In this document: piece by piece, positions 1-8,673 of the stretch
How the letters are laid out: each line of letters starts with the position of its first letter
Position numbering within the stretch: the first letter of the stretch is position 1
Assembly (NCBI GenBank): GCA_003134685.1
Contig: PLCA01000002.1
Coordinates: 1 to 64,000 of the forward strand
Origin: Gemmatimonadota bacterium
Lineage (GTDB): Bacteria; Gemmatimonadota; Gemmatimonadetes; Gemmatimonadales; Gemmatimonadaceae
Length of the DNA stretch: 64,000 nucleotides
Direction of reading: 5' to 3'
Made by a program: the position numbers and the translations under genes
Notes under the pieces: generated by a model
What the model was told of the DNA's origin: nothing
The model's input: the letters and a program-made list of their open reading frames with translations, nothing else
Database searches by the model: none

Positions 1-88
1 CGCCGTATCAGATCCTCGAACTCACCGCCGCCATCGGTCTCAGCGTTTCATCATCCTCAGAAGCGCGAAACAGTCGCGTTGCCATTGG

Positions 89-1705
89 TCAGGCCTCCGT
101 CGCTTCGAGCGTGATGGCCGGCGGCGGTTTGAGCAACAGCTCGGTTTCCAGCTGCACCTCCGTCTCCAGATTCTTTCGATCGCGATTGATCGTCGCCATT
201 GCCCGGCGCCTGCCCCCAACCATGTAAGAGACCGCACAGTCCATCTTCATCACATCTCCTTCGATTCTGGTTTCATCCCAACGCTCGACGTGCCCGATGT
301 ACTGGATTGACAGCTTGTCGTAGTGGGCACTCCAGAAGAATGGAATGTCGTCGAAGCAATCGCGGGCGCCGAGCATGTTGCGAGCGACGACCTGTCCCTG
401 ACGTTCGGCCACGACCCAGTGCTCGATGCGAAGACGGAGATCAGAGTACGCGTCAGGCCAGCGTGCCACGTCACCGGCGGCAAAGACTCCGCTGGCGCTG
501 GTCTCGAGAAACTCGTTGACGGCGAGCCCGTTATCGAGTGTGAGGCCCGCTGATTCGGCGAGCTGCAGGTTTGGCTGAACCCCGATTCCGGCAACGACCA
601 GATCCGCGTCGATCCGAGTTCCGTCGTCGAGAACCACCTTCTTCTCCTCGATGGCTGTCACCGTGCGCCCAAGGCAAAACGTGACGCCCTCCTGCTCGTG
701 AACAGTCTTGACGAGAGTTCCCAGGTCGGTACCGAGCACACGCTCGAGGGGAAGCGTCTCCGGAGCGGCGACGCTCACCTTCAATCCGCGGCGGACGAGT
801 GAGGCGGCGACTTCCAATCCGATGAAGCTCGCACCAATGACCACCGCTGTCTTCGCGGCGCCGAGCTTCGCGATGATCGCGTGGCAGTCTCCGAGAGTAC
901 GAAGATAGGCGATCCGATCGCCGCCCGGAACGTCCAGACGAATGGGAGTCGCGCCCGTCGCTATGAGCAGGCAGCCGTAATTCCGACTACTGCCATCGCT
1001 CAGGTGCACCGCTCTGGATTGGAGGTCGATTTCCGTGACCTTCAGCCCCGAGAGAATCTCGATGTGCTGCGCGACGTAAAACTCTCGGGGATGAAGTGGA
1101 AGCCACTCTTCCGGCGCGTTTCCGGCGAGATAGTCCTTCGAGAGATTGGGCCGGTCGTATGGCACATCGGGATCCGGGTCGATGATGGTGACCGGGCCTC
1201 TATATGCCTCACGCCGCAGCATCTCGGCGCACGCATTCCCGGCGGCGCCGCCGCCGATGATCACGACCGACTCCGGGCCGGTCGTAGGTTCTTCCTCGAA
1301 CAGAACGCGTTCCGGCGCGGGCGACCCGCGAGCCCGGTGACCCTCAGCCTTTAGCTGTCCGCGATCTCGTTTGCGGGTGACTCGTACAATGTTGTTCTCG
1401 ACTGCGACATCGTACGAAGGCAGATCGTTGAGCGCCGGCGCGCGGGATGCCGCCCCGTCGCGGAGCTCGAAGCAGGCGTGGTGCCAGGGGCAGCGGATGG
1501 TTTCGCTGACGAGAACACCCTTGTCGAGCGGAGCGCCGTAGTGCGTGCACTTGCCGCCCACGGCGAACCAGTTTGGCTCGACATGAACGAGCAGCACCGG
1601 CTCTCCAAATGCGTGACCGGCGATGAGCTGACCCGCGTGAATGCTGCTGACCTCGAGACCCTGCGTCAGGTCAGGGCCGGTCAGCTCATCGGAATGCTCG
1701 GTCAC
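89..1705 (-). CDS. Rieske [2Fe-2S] plus FAD/NAD oxidoreductase (AIF/AIFM3-like)
   Basis: A 538-residue fusion. The N-terminal Rieske domain (about 10-115) has C53-x-H55 and C72-x2-H75 ligands (CTHYGAPL, CPWHHACF). A pyridine-nucleotide-disulphide-type flavoprotein follows, with an FAD dinucleotide motif GGGAAG at about 151-156, a second Rossmann motif GASFIGLE near 290, the GVFAAGDVA motif of the FAD site, and a reductase C-terminal domain. Related proteins are AIFM3-like or ferredoxin-reductase-like NAD(P)H oxidoreductases; the electron acceptor is unknown. It starts at a GTG whose GTGA overlaps the stop of the DUF4142 gene, so the two are co-transcribed, divergently from a SufR-like Fe-S regulator. 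Control by Fe-S status is inferred. Confidence 0.9.
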   Translation of the reverse strand: MTEHSDELTGPDLTQGLEVSSIHAGQLIAGHAFGEPVLLVHVEPNWFAVGGKCTHYGAPLDKGVLVSETIRCPWHHACFELRDGAASRAPALNDLPSYDVAVENNIVRVTRKRDRGQLKAEGHRARGSPAPERVLFEEEPTTGPESVVIIGGGAAGNACAEMLRREAYRGPVTIIDPDPDVPYDRPNLSKDYLAGNAPEEWLPLHPREFYVAQHIEILSGLKVTEIDLQSRAVHLSDGSSRNYGCLLIATGATPIRLDVPGGDRIAYLRTLGDCHAIIAKLGAAKTAVVIGASFIGLEVAASLVRRGLKVSVAAPETLPLERVLGTDLGTLVKTVHEQEGVTFCLGRTVTAIEEKKVVLDDGTRIDADLVVAGIGVQPNLQLAESAGLTLDNGLAVNEFLETSASGVFAAGDVARWPDAYSDLRLRIEHWVVAERQGQVVARNMLGARDCFDDIPFFWSAHYDKLSIQYIGHVERWDETRIEGDVMKMDCAVSYMVGGRRRAMATINRDRKNLETEVQLETELLLKPPPAITLEATEA

Positions 1706-2250
1706 TTCTGCTCGTTGAGGAGTTTCTGGGCCAGGTCGCGGTGGGCCACGAAAGCCGGCGCAACTTTCGTCTCCAGAGCCTTCACCTGCGCATTCTGAGT
1801 TGCCGGCAGCAGCGTGTTGGTCACGGCATCGATGACCGCATTGTGAAAGTCGACTTCGTGCTTGAGAAAGGCGCGATCGAATGCACTTCCATGGAGGCCA
1901 CGCAGATTCCGCATGGCCGCTGCGTGCGCCTTGGCCAAGGGGAAGTCCCGCGGTGGAGTGGGGGTCACCTTGAGCGACTTCGCCAAATCCCGGCCCTGCT
2001 GCCGGACGTTCCGATGGTCTCGAACGAGCATTGTTCCAAAATCACGAACCGCCTTTGAATGGCCCTTGTTTACGGCGAGCGATCCCGTCTCCATATCATA
2101 CGTGTTGGCAGCATCGAATATCGCGACGATCGTGGGATCGTCGAGCTTGGGCGCGCTGGACTGGGATCGCGCGGCCACGAGAGGCAATCCAAAAGCGACG
2201 GCCAATGCTGCGATGGTGCCATATCTGGTGGTGCGGTTCTGCGAAATCAT
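1702..2250 (-). CDS. DUF4142 exported protein
   Basis: 182 residues with an N-terminal signal (hydrophobic about 12-27, cleavage near ARS-QS) followed by a helical ferritin-like DUF4142 domain (motifs FDAANTYDMETG and FGTMLVRDH). Periplasmic location is predicted. The molecular function of the family is not established; members often lie beside stress or redox genes. This is the first gene of a two-gene operon with the Rieske/FAD oxidoreductase (4-nt overlap). Its promoter lies in the 121-bp divergent region shared with the SufR-like gene. Confidence 0.85.
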   Translation of the reverse strand: MISQNRTTRYGTIAALAVAFGLPLVAARSQSSAPKLDDPTIVAIFDAANTYDMETGSLAVNKGHSKAVRDFGTMLVRDHRNVRQQGRDLAKSLKVTPTPPRDFPLAKAHAAAMRNLRGLHGSAFDRAFLKHEVDFHNAVIDAVTNTLLPATQNAQVKALETKVAPAFVAHRDLAQKLLNEQK

Positions 2251-2297
2251 TCAAAACCCCCGAGAGAGAGATCAAGCGTGGTATTCCTTGCAGCCGC

Positions 2298-2363
2298 ACA
2301 CTATCCAGTCAAGGTGGATAAGTCAAGTTTTCCTTTGACTTATTCGGCGGATGGCGGTAACTT
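2298..2363. promoter_or_regulatory. Divergent promoters with 9-bp inverted-repeat operator (candidate SufR site)
   Basis: Positions 2318-2326 ATAAGTCAA and 2335-2343 TTGACTTAT form a perfect 9-bp inverted repeat with an 8-bp spacer. The right arm supplies a plus-strand -35 TTGACT (2335-2340), 17 bp from TAACTT (2358-2363). The left arm supplies a minus-strand -35 TTGACT (2326-2321), 17 bp from TAGTGT (2303-2298). A dimer bound here would cover both -35 boxes. The plus transcript would begin at or within a few bases of the ATG at 2372, so it is close to leaderless. Promoters are read from sequence only; the repressor assignment is inference. Confidence 0.65.
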
Positions 2364-2371
2364 GAGGGCAA

Positions 2372-3040
2372 ATGACTGAAACGCGCCGCCCATCTCCGAA
2401 GCTCCGCGCCGACGCGACGCGAGATCGACTCCTCGCCCTGTTGCGAGAGAGCGCGTGGACCGTAGACGACCTCGCCGAGCGCCTCGGTGTCACTGACAAC
2501 GCGGTGCGCTTCCATTTGGACGCGCTCGAGCGCTCGGGAACCGTCCGCAAGGAGCGAGTGCGGAAGATCGGCGTCGTTGGACAACCAGCGTCGATCTACT
2601 CGCTCAGCCCGGGGGGAGAGGAAGCCTTTTCGCGGGCGTACGCGCCGGTGCTGATCGCGTGCCTCGAGGAGCTCCGCGACCGGACCTCGGCGCCGCAGGT
2701 CGTCGCTTTTCTCAAGCGCGTCGGTAAGCGGCTCGCGCGGGGATTCAGTCAATCGGAGGGCCCACTTTCATCGCGTGTGAACCGCGCTTCGGATTTGCTC
2801 AACGCCCTGGGCGGAATAACGTCGGTCGAGAAATCAGGCCGGACGTACCGTATTGTCGGACGCGCGTGTCCGCTCTCTCGGGCCGTGGAAGCCGATCATT
2901 GCGTTTGTGCGGCCGTCACTACCCTGGTGGCCGAAGTGGTCGGCGCGGAAGTGACGGAGCGGTGCGATCGTTCGGGACGTCCAAAGTGCTGCTTCGAGAT
3001 TTCTTCAGACAACAGAGCCCGAACGACCGCTCACGGGTAA
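2372..3040 (+). CDS. sufR: SufR-like winged-helix Fe-S sensing transcriptional regulator
   Basis: 222 residues. The N-terminal winged helix (about 15-75, VDDLAERLGVTDNAVRFHL) is of the ArsR/DeoR-like type used by SufR. The C-terminal half is cysteine-rich: C166, C177, C179, C198, C206, C207. C166, C179 and C207 have the C-x12-C-x27-C spacing I recall for [4Fe-4S] ligands of SufR repressors. The expected role is to repress Fe-S assembly or Fe-S enzyme genes while holding a cluster. It is divergent from the DUF4142/Rieske-FAD operon, and a 26-bp palindrome lies over both promoters. The SUF genes are 35 kb away. A heme- or other-metal-sensing relative is the main alternative. Confidence 0.78.
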   Translation: MTETRRPSPKLRADATRDRLLALLRESAWTVDDLAERLGVTDNAVRFHLDALERSGTVRKERVRKIGVVGQPASIYSLSPGGEEAFSRAYAPVLIACLEELRDRTSAPQVVAFLKRVGKRLARGFSQSEGPLSSRVNRASDLLNALGGITSVEKSGRTYRIVGRACPLSRAVEADHCVCAAVTTLVAEVVGAEVTERCDRSGRPKCCFEISSDNRARTTAHG

Positions 3041-3051
3041 CCAGTCGGCGA

Positions 3052-3456
3052 TTACGGGGTGACCGTGATCGTTCCCGTCATCCCCATTGCCCCGTGTACC
3101 TGGCAGCGATACGTGTAGGTACCTGGGGTGTTGAACGTCTTACTGAACGTTCCCTGACTCTGCAGCGCCGACGAAGCGGATCCGTCGTCGAATGTCACAC
3201 TGTGTTCCACGCACGTCTGGACAGTACCACTGTAGGGATCGCCGCTCGTGCACGAGTTCCATGCCCACTGAAGGCTGGTTCCAGCAGTGATGGATTTCGT
3301 CGCCGGCGAGAACGCGTCGTTGTTGACTGAGATTCCTCCGGCCGGCGGAGGGGTATTGACGCCATTGTTTGTTGATGGGCCGGCGGCACTTCCGCCGCCC
3401 CCACCGCCGCACCCGCAAAGCGAAGCGACTGCCAGCATTACAAGAACACCCTTCAT
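3052..3456 (-). CDS. Cupredoxin-domain lipoprotein
   Basis: 134 residues from the ATG at 3456, chosen because GGAGG lies 9 nt upstream; the longer reading frame lacks a better start. It has a lipobox-type signal (VASLCGC), a glycine-rich linker, then a plastocyanin/azurin-like beta-sandwich. Likely type-1 copper ligands are the His in CVEHSVTF and the Cys, His and Met of CQVHGAMGM near the C-terminus. It probably carries electrons or binds copper at the cell envelope. It is convergent with the sufR-like gene 11 bp away. A second cupredoxin lipoprotein of the same design is at 8080-8496. Confidence 0.85.
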   Translation of the reverse strand: MKGVLVMLAVASLCGCGGGGGGSAAGPSTNNGVNTPPPAGGISVNNDAFSPATKSITAGTSLQWAWNSCTSGDPYSGTVQTCVEHSVTFDDGSASSALQSQGTFSKTFNTPGTYTYRCQVHGAMGMTGTITVTP

Positions 3457-3597
3457 AGTGAAACGCCTCCCGACGCATCTGGTTTCTGAGGAGACGCTAC
3501 CCACGTGCGCAGGGCGCAACAAGCGCCTTGACCGCGCGTGACGGTGGACGACCGCAAACAGGCGGTGAGTGGGGGGCGACTAGTCACCCCCGTGAAC

Positions 3598-4068
3598 TCA
3601 CGCCGCGTCGTGTATGGTCTTGAGCTGGATGATCTTGAGGCGACGTGTCGAAGCCGGAAGCTTGAGCACGACGGTCTCGCCGACGCTTCTTCCCACCAGC
3701 GTCTTGCCGATCGGCGACGACATGCTCACGTGCCCCTCCTCGAACTCCACCGAATCGCCGAACACGAGGCTATAACTCTCGCGCTCACCGGTCTTCTCGT
3801 CCTGCACCACAACCTGCGAGCCGAGTCCGATCTTGTCGGACGGAATCTGTGAGACGTCGATCTGCGATAGCTTGCTCAGCCGCTGGCGCAGCTGGCCCAG
3901 CCGAGCCTGTACGAACTGCTGTCGCTCGAGCGCAGCCTTGTACTCGCTGTTCTCGCGGAGATCGCCGAGCTCGACGGCTTTGCGAATCTCCTGCGGCAGC
4001 ACGACGCTCAGCTCGTGCTGGAGGCGTTGAGCCTCCTCTCCAAGTTTTATCTTGAGTTGTTCGATCAT
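3598..4068 (-). CDS. greA: Transcription elongation factor GreA/GreB
   Basis: 156 residues, close to the usual 158. The N-terminal coiled coil (about 1-72) carries the acidic tip motif GDLRENSEY at 35-43; D36 and E39 correspond to the residues that position Mg2+ in the RNA polymerase secondary channel. The C-terminal FKBP-like domain (about 78-153) ends in the conserved VLKLPASTRRLKI strand. The protein rescues backtracked polymerase by stimulating transcript cleavage. It appears to be a single-gene unit, separated from the deoxyhypusine-synthase-like gene by that gene's terminator. Confidence 0.93.
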   Translation of the reverse strand: MIEQLKIKLGEEAQRLQHELSVVLPQEIRKAVELGDLRENSEYKAALERQQFVQARLGQLRQRLSKLSQIDVSQIPSDKIGLGSQVVVQDEKTGERESYSLVFGDSVEFEEGHVSMSSPIGKTLVGRSVGETVVLKLPASTRRLKIIQLKTIHDAA

Positions 4069-4105
4069 GCGACTCGAGCCTTCCAGAGGGTGCTGCGCCT
4101 TTACC

Positions 4106-4147
4106 GAAAAACGAGCGCCCGACCGCGATGAAAGGCCGGGCGCCCGC
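4106..4147 (-). terminator. Rho-independent terminator of the deoxyhypusine-synthase-like gene
   Basis: Read on the minus strand, a GC-rich stem (GGGCGCCCGGCC pairing with GGTCGGGCGCTC, 9-nt loop) is followed by GTTTTT. It lies 67 bp after the stop at 4215 and before greA, so it separates the two units. Confidence 0.75.
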
Positions 4148-4214
4148 TAATCCAAGCTAGAGAGTCTGTCACCGGGGGGCAATCACCCCGCTATGCGAAG
4201 GAGGTCGACCGCTC

Positions 4215-5504
4215 CTATCGGTGCTGCGGAAGCTTCGAATCCGTGTGGTCGATGGCTGCCGGCTGGGCCGACAACTTCTCGTACTCCTGCCTCAACTTCG
4301 ACATCATCGCTTCCCGCCGGTCGAATAACCTCTTCAACGGCCGCGACTGGTGCCGCGCAAAAGCGTAGGACGTGAGCAGCGGTAGCGCGACCGTCGAATC
4401 CAGGTAGCAAACCACCGCATCCGGCAACCGGTCAGGATCGATCTTGCCCCAGCTCACCGCTTCCGCCGGTGTCGCACCGGAAAGACCGCCCGTGTCCGGG
4501 CGCGCGTCCGTGATCTGGAGGAAGAAGTCGTGTCCCTTTTCGTCGATCCCGAGAACCTCCTGTATCTGTGGCTCGGTCTGTAGCATGAAATTCTTGGGGC
4601 TGCCGCCACCAAGAATCATGACGCCGCTCTTCCCTCCACCGCGCTTCGCATCGAGAACGATCGAAGCGGTCTCGTTTACATCGCGATTGGGATCCAGCAA
4701 CAGCTTGTTCCCGTCGAGCGCCAGCGCCGCGATGTTCATTCCAATCGAACTGTCGCCGGGCGACGACGTGTAGATCGGTACCGCGGCGGAGTACGCGGCC
4801 GAGAGCAGCGACTTCTGCCCAATGCCGAGCGCCTTCTCACGCTCACGCACGTACTTGCCGGCGAGGTTGTGAAACTCCGCGCTCGACATCGCTCGCTGGA
4901 ATTCCTTTCCGGTGATGATCTTCCGGAAGAAAGCATCGGTCGAGAGAAGCACATCGTAGTCGAAGAAAATATCGTAGATCCGTACAACTCCTTCCTCGCG
5001 GAGCACGACGTCTGACTCCTGCGCGTTGCCACGGTGCATCGCGAGCCCGAGCCCGAAGTGCGTGTCGTGGTAGAGATTCGCGCCGGTCGAGATGATCCAG
5101 TCGACGAATCCTCCTTCTATGAGCGGAATGAGGGCCGACATTCCCAGCCCCGCCGGCGTGAGCGCGCCGGTGATCGACAGGCCGACCGTGACATCGGGTT
5201 CGAGCATCTTTCCGGTGAAGAGCTGGCAAGCCTCGCGAAGTCGGGCGGCGTTGTAGGCGAGGTACGTTCCGTCGATCAGCTCGGCGACTGTTTCCTTGCC
5301 ATCGATGCGGCGGGGATCGATGCGCTGTCCCTTGAGAAAGCGGCTGGTCTCGTGCGCGGTGTGCGGTACTCCCTTCTTCTCCCGCTCTTCCGCCGCGAGC
5401 TTCTGCTGTGCCTTGGGTCCAGCCGCCGACGCCTTGCCGTGCCGCGATGACTTGAAGCCGCCGCGCTCTCGTCCCTCTCCGTTGCCTTTACCTCCTTTTG
5501 CCAT
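4215..5504 (-). CDS. Deoxyhypusine synthase-like NAD-dependent spermidine-processing enzyme
   Basis: 429 residues from the ATG at 5504 (GGAAGG upstream); a longer frame to 5600 is less likely because it runs deep into the upstream gene. The first 55 residues are basic and low complexity. The catalytic domain follows with STGANLYHD (about 139-147), the GDSSIGMN region and GGGSPKNF, whose K304 matches the active lysine of deoxyhypusine synthase. Bacteria lack the eIF5A substrate, and bacterial relatives are thought to make homospermidine or related polyamines. It overlaps the LOG-family gene by 17 nt and is co-transcribed with it. Substrate is inferred from family only. Confidence 0.85.
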   Translation of the reverse strand: MAKGGKGNGEGRERGGFKSSRHGKASAAGPKAQQKLAAEEREKKGVPHTAHETSRFLKGQRIDPRRIDGKETVAELIDGTYLAYNAARLREACQLFTGKMLEPDVTVGLSITGALTPAGLGMSALIPLIEGGFVDWIISTGANLYHDTHFGLGLAMHRGNAQESDVVLREEGVVRIYDIFFDYDVLLSTDAFFRKIITGKEFQRAMSSAEFHNLAGKYVREREKALGIGQKSLLSAAYSAAVPIYTSSPGDSSIGMNIAALALDGNKLLLDPNRDVNETASIVLDAKRGGGKSGVMILGGGSPKNFMLQTEPQIQEVLGIDEKGHDFFLQITDARPDTGGLSGATPAEAVSWGKIDPDRLPDAVVCYLDSTVALPLLTSYAFARHQSRPLKRLFDRREAMMSKLRQEYEKLSAQPAAIDHTDSKLPQHR

Positions 5505-6483
5505 CTGGTCCTTCCACGACTTCCTCGAATTGTTGTCCGGCGGTCTTGCCCAGCGACTTGTACGCCGAGATGATCGCATTTGCCGCTTCCGCCGGATCAT
5601 CCGTCACGAGCATGAGGTCCAGATCTCCATCCGAAATCTTGCCCTCGCTCAGGACTCGAGCCTGCAACCACCGAAGCAATCCCGCCCAGTAGTAGCGGCC
5701 GAAGAGAATGACGGGAAACCTGTAGATCTTCCCCGTCTGAATGAGTGTGAGTGCCTCGAACAACTCGTCGAGCGTGCCGAAACCGCCCGGGAAGATGACG
5801 AACGCCACCGAGTACTTGATGAACATCGTCTTCCGGACGAAGAAATACTTGAAGTGGATGAGCGTGTCGACGTATGGGTTCGCGCCCTGCTCGAACGGCA
5901 GCTCGATGTTGCAGCCGATAGACCGGCCGCCACCCAGCCGCGCACCCTTGTTTCCGGCTTCCATGATGCCGGGTCCGGCGCCCGTGATGATGTCGAACCC
6001 CGCCACCGCCAGGAGGCGCGCTGTTTCCACCGCCGCATCGTAGTGGGGGTCGTCAGGCCCGATGCGTGCCGAACCGAAGATCGTAACCGCTTTCTCGACC
6101 GACGCGAGCGTGTCGAATCCATCGATGAACTCACCCATGATGCGCAACACGCGCCACGGGTCCGTTCTCGTGAAATCAGTGCGCGGCCCCGACTGCTGCA
6201 GGAGCTTTTCGTCTTCGGTGACGGGCGAGGAGTCGCGAATGGCCTCATCGACCGTGCGCGTCTTGACCGCCAGTTTTCCCGCGCCTTGCTGTGACGGTGG
6301 GGTTCTGCCCGCTTTGAGATGCCCTTCCTCTGTCCTCTGCTTAAGTCCCTCGAGCGCCTTTTGCTCGGCGGAGGCCATCACTTCGGGATTGAGCTTTTTG
6401 CCGCCGGCGGTGCGCGCCCGCGTTGACCGCGTGCCACCCGAATTCGTCGGGCGGTCGTTGGATTTATCTTTTCTTTTCTTCAT
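5488..6483 (-). CDS. TIGR00730/LOG-family Rossmann-fold nucleotide phosphoribohydrolase
   Basis: 331 residues from the ATG at 6483. A frame to a TTG at 6555 exists, but its start lies inside a 34-bp tandem repeat. The first ~85 residues are charged and variable. The core has the family motifs [14 protein letters not shown] and [12 protein letters not shown] (PGGxGTxxE), which bind and hydrolyse nucleoside 5'-monophosphates such as cytokinin ribotides or AMP. The 3' end overlaps the deoxyhypusine-synthase-like gene by 17 nt, implying translational coupling. Why a polyamine-type enzyme and a LOG protein would be coupled is not known to me. Confidence 0.85.
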   Translation of the reverse strand: MKKRKDKSNDRPTNSGGTRSTRARTAGGKKLNPEVMASAEQKALEGLKQRTEEGHLKAGRTPPSQQGAGKLAVKTRTVDEAIRDSSPVTEDEKLLQQSGPRTDFTRTDPWRVLRIMGEFIDGFDTLASVEKAVTIFGSARIGPDDPHYDAAVETARLLAVAGFDIITGAGPGIMEAGNKGARLGGGRSIGCNIELPFEQGANPYVDTLIHFKYFFVRKTMFIKYSVAFVIFPGGFGTLDELFEALTLIQTGKIYRFPVILFGRYYWAGLLRWLQARVLSEGKISDGDLDLMLVTDDPAEAANAIISAYKSLGKTAGQQFEEVVEGPDGKRR

Positions 6484-6542
6484 CGTTGGCCGCTGACGCG
6501 GACTTGGCGAACCGTCTTGAACCGACAGTGAAAGAGCCTGCC

Positions 6543-6608
6543 GAACCATCTTCAATCCAGCAGAGACGGTCCTGTAGAACCATCTTCAATTCAACAGAGA
6601 ACGATCCT
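6543..6608. repeat. Tandem direct repeat, 34-bp period, two imperfect copies
   Basis: The copies begin at 6543 and 6577, each starting GAACCATCTTCAAT and continuing CAGAGA..GRTCCT. They span the 5' end of the LOG-family gene and duplicate a possible minus-strand ATG context (TGAAGATGGTTC). Confidence 0.8.
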
Positions 6609-6636
6609 TCGGGCTCTCTTCACAGGGAAACTAAAG

Positions 6637-8073
6637 TTGCGTGGGTCTGCACAAAGCCCGCCAGGTGATGGCGCGCAAGTCGTCATGATCATAGCGGATG
6701 GGGTGAGACCCGATGCGCTCGCTCGCTCCATCGACGGTGGTCATTCGCCTGCGCTCGCGGCACTTCGGGATGAAGGACAGCTCTCCACGATCACGTCGGC
6801 GTTTCCCTCCGTTACGGGTCCGGCGTACGCGCCATTTCTGATGGGAAGATATCCGGGGAGCATCGGACTTCCCGGGCTGCGCTGGTACGATCGCTCGCGG
6901 CGCATCGCGAGACTGTCGGGACACGCGCGCAGTTACGTCGGCCCCGAGATGCGGTTCGTGGATCGCGACATCGACCGCGCGTCGCCGACCATCTTCGAGC
7001 TCGCCAAGCCTAGCCTCGGCGCGCTGAGCGTGATCGGGCGGGGCCTTCGGCGCCGTGAGCGCATCGGTCAGAGCGCGGCATTCGTCGCCCGCGCGGCCGC
7101 AACGCACTTTCGCGGCAACGTGCGCGGTTGGCTGGCGATCGACCGGCTGGTGGGAGAAGAAGCGGCCCTGCACCTGCGCAAACAGCGAACAAGGTTCGCT
7201 TTCATCGCCCTGACCGGAATAGACAAGACGTCCCACGCCCAGGGTCAAGATGCGCAGATCGTCAGCGATGCGATGCGGATCGTGAATGACACCGTCGCGG
7301 AGATCCGCTCCGATGCGGAGCGCGATGGACGGTGGAAGAAAATGAGTCTGTGGGTGGGAAGCGACCACGGACATTCGCCCGTGCGCGAGCACGAGGATCT
7401 CGTCGCGCTGCTCGCCGAGTGGGGATACAGCACACTCGCCCACCCGTGGGCATTCAATACGTCCGCCGACATCGCCGTGATGGTGAGCGGCAACGCGATG
7501 GCGCACCTGTACCTGGACATTGATCAAAAAACTCGCCCGTGGTGGCCGGCGCTCGGCGGCAGATGGAACGATCTGCCGGAGAGACTCCTCTCCCGCCAAT
7601 CAGTCGATCTGTTGATTCTCCCCTCCAGTCCGGGCTCGTGCGAGATTCACGGGCGGGGCCGGGGGGCCGCGATGCTTGCCTGGAGCGAGGCAAGGTATTC
7701 TTACACGCCCCGCACCGGTGATCCGCTCGGAATCGGAGAGCAGAAATCCCTCGGCGACGACGAAGCCTACGATCGCACGTTCGACAGTGACTATCCCGAT
7801 GCGATCGTGCAGATCGCGCACCTGGTCGCGTCTCCGCGGAGCGGCGACATCATTCTTTCAGCCGCGAGGGACTGGGATTACCGAGCCAGATACGAGCCGA
7901 TTCCACACGTCTCGTCGCATGGAGCCCTGCATCGGGAGCACATGCTCGTTCCGCTGCTCTTGAACCGCCTGCCGGCCGGCATACCCCGGCGCACAGTGGA
8001 TGTGATGCCGAGCGCTCTTGCCGCGCTCGGTATCACGGCTCCGAAGACCCTGGACGGAGTCTCTTTCTTCTAG
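6637..8073 (+). CDS. Alkaline-phosphatase-superfamily phosphodiesterase/pyrophosphatase
   Basis: 478 residues from a TTG at 6637 (AGGGA 9 nt upstream). The next in-frame ATG, at 6685, would remove the first beta strand. VVMIIADGVRPDAL near the N-terminus carries the metal-binding Asp. ITSAFPSVTGPAYAPFLMG contains the putative nucleophile Thr. GIDKTSHAQG, GSDHGHSPV and SSHGALHREHMLVPLLL supply Asp/His metal ligands. This pattern matches the type I phosphodiesterase/nucleotide pyrophosphatase family (PF01663). No signal peptide is visible, so it is probably cytosolic; the substrate is unknown. Confidence 0.8.
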   Translation: MRGSAQSPPGDGAQVVMIIADGVRPDALARSIDGGHSPALAALRDEGQLSTITSAFPSVTGPAYAPFLMGRYPGSIGLPGLRWYDRSRRIARLSGHARSYVGPEMRFVDRDIDRASPTIFELAKPSLGALSVIGRGLRRRERIGQSAAFVARAAATHFRGNVRGWLAIDRLVGEEAALHLRKQRTRFAFIALTGIDKTSHAQGQDAQIVSDAMRIVNDTVAEIRSDAERDGRWKKMSLWVGSDHGHSPVREHEDLVALLAEWGYSTLAHPWAFNTSADIAVMVSGNAMAHLYLDIDQKTRPWWPALGGRWNDLPERLLSRQSVDLLILPSSPGSCEIHGRGRGAAMLAWSEARYSYTPRTGDPLGIGEQKSLGDDEAYDRTFDSDYPDAIVQIAHLVASPRSGDIILSAARDWDYRARYEPIPHVSSHGALHREHMLVPLLLNRLPAGIPRRTVDVMPSALAALGITAPKTLDGVSFF

Positions 8074-8079
8074 ACGGGA

Positions 8080-8496
8080 TTACTGGACGGTGAGTGTGCC
8101 GTTCATCCCCGGATGGATGCTACAGTGAAATGCGTAGGTGCCAGCAGTGTTGAACAGTCGCGTGTGCGTGCCGGTGTTGAAGATGTCGGTGAGACCGATA
8201 TCACCGGTGCCATCACCCGCAAGTGCGGCGTTCCGCCCGGCGGCATCGTTCCAGGTGACGTTATGCTGCTGGCCACTGGCGTTCTGCCATGTGACCGTCG
8301 TGCCGACCCCAACCGTCAGCGTCGTCGGGAAGAATGTGTTGCTGATGGTCATGCAGAAGGTGTTCAGTGCGCAGACGTCTCCGCCACCGCCGCCGCCACC
8401 CCCGCCGCCACCGCCGCCAGGACCGGTCGAGCCACCGCATGAAACCGTAGTGAGCACAAGAATCAGCGCACCAAACAAACCGGAAATCTTCCGCAT
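8080..8496 (-). CDS. Cupredoxin-domain lipoprotein with polyglycine linker
   Basis: 138 residues from the ATG at 8496, which has a strong GAGGAGG site just upstream. The lipobox signal (LTTVSC) is followed by a run of about 13 glycines and then a plastocyanin-like domain. Likely copper ligands are the His in QQHNVTW and the Cys, His and Met of HCSIHPGMNG. It is an envelope-anchored copper or electron-transfer protein, convergent with the phosphatase-superfamily gene 6 bp away. Its build parallels the cupredoxin at 3052-3456, but the sequences are too diverged to be a recent duplication. Confidence 0.85.
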   Translation of the reverse strand: MRKISGLFGALILVLTTVSCGGSTGPGGGGGGGGGGGGGDVCALNTFCMTISNTFFPTTLTVGVGTTVTWQNASGQQHNVTWNDAAGRNAALAGDGTGDIGLTDIFNTGTHTRLFNTAGTYAFHCSIHPGMNGTLTVQ

Positions 8497-8673
8497 CCTA
8501 CCTCCTCGTCGAGTTCGATCCAGGTCGGAGCCGCAACCGGTTCCGTGGCACCGTCCCTGTGTCAGGCATCCAAATAAGTTGGCTGCACCAGGGGAGCGCA
8601 AAGGCGGCTAGGTAGCGGTATGGCAAGGCCCTGCCGGGGACAGGCTATCTCGGGCGAACGCTTGTCGCGCCTG

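Noticed and set aside
8-85. 25-codon ORF on the minus strand after the Rieske/FAD gene
   Set aside because: Too short, no ribosome site, no recognisable sequence, and the window edge prevents judging context.
8380-8432. Phase-variable polyglycine tract in the cupredoxin lipoprotein
   Set aside because: It is a codon-mixed GGN run, not a mononucleotide or perfect short repeat prone to slippage.
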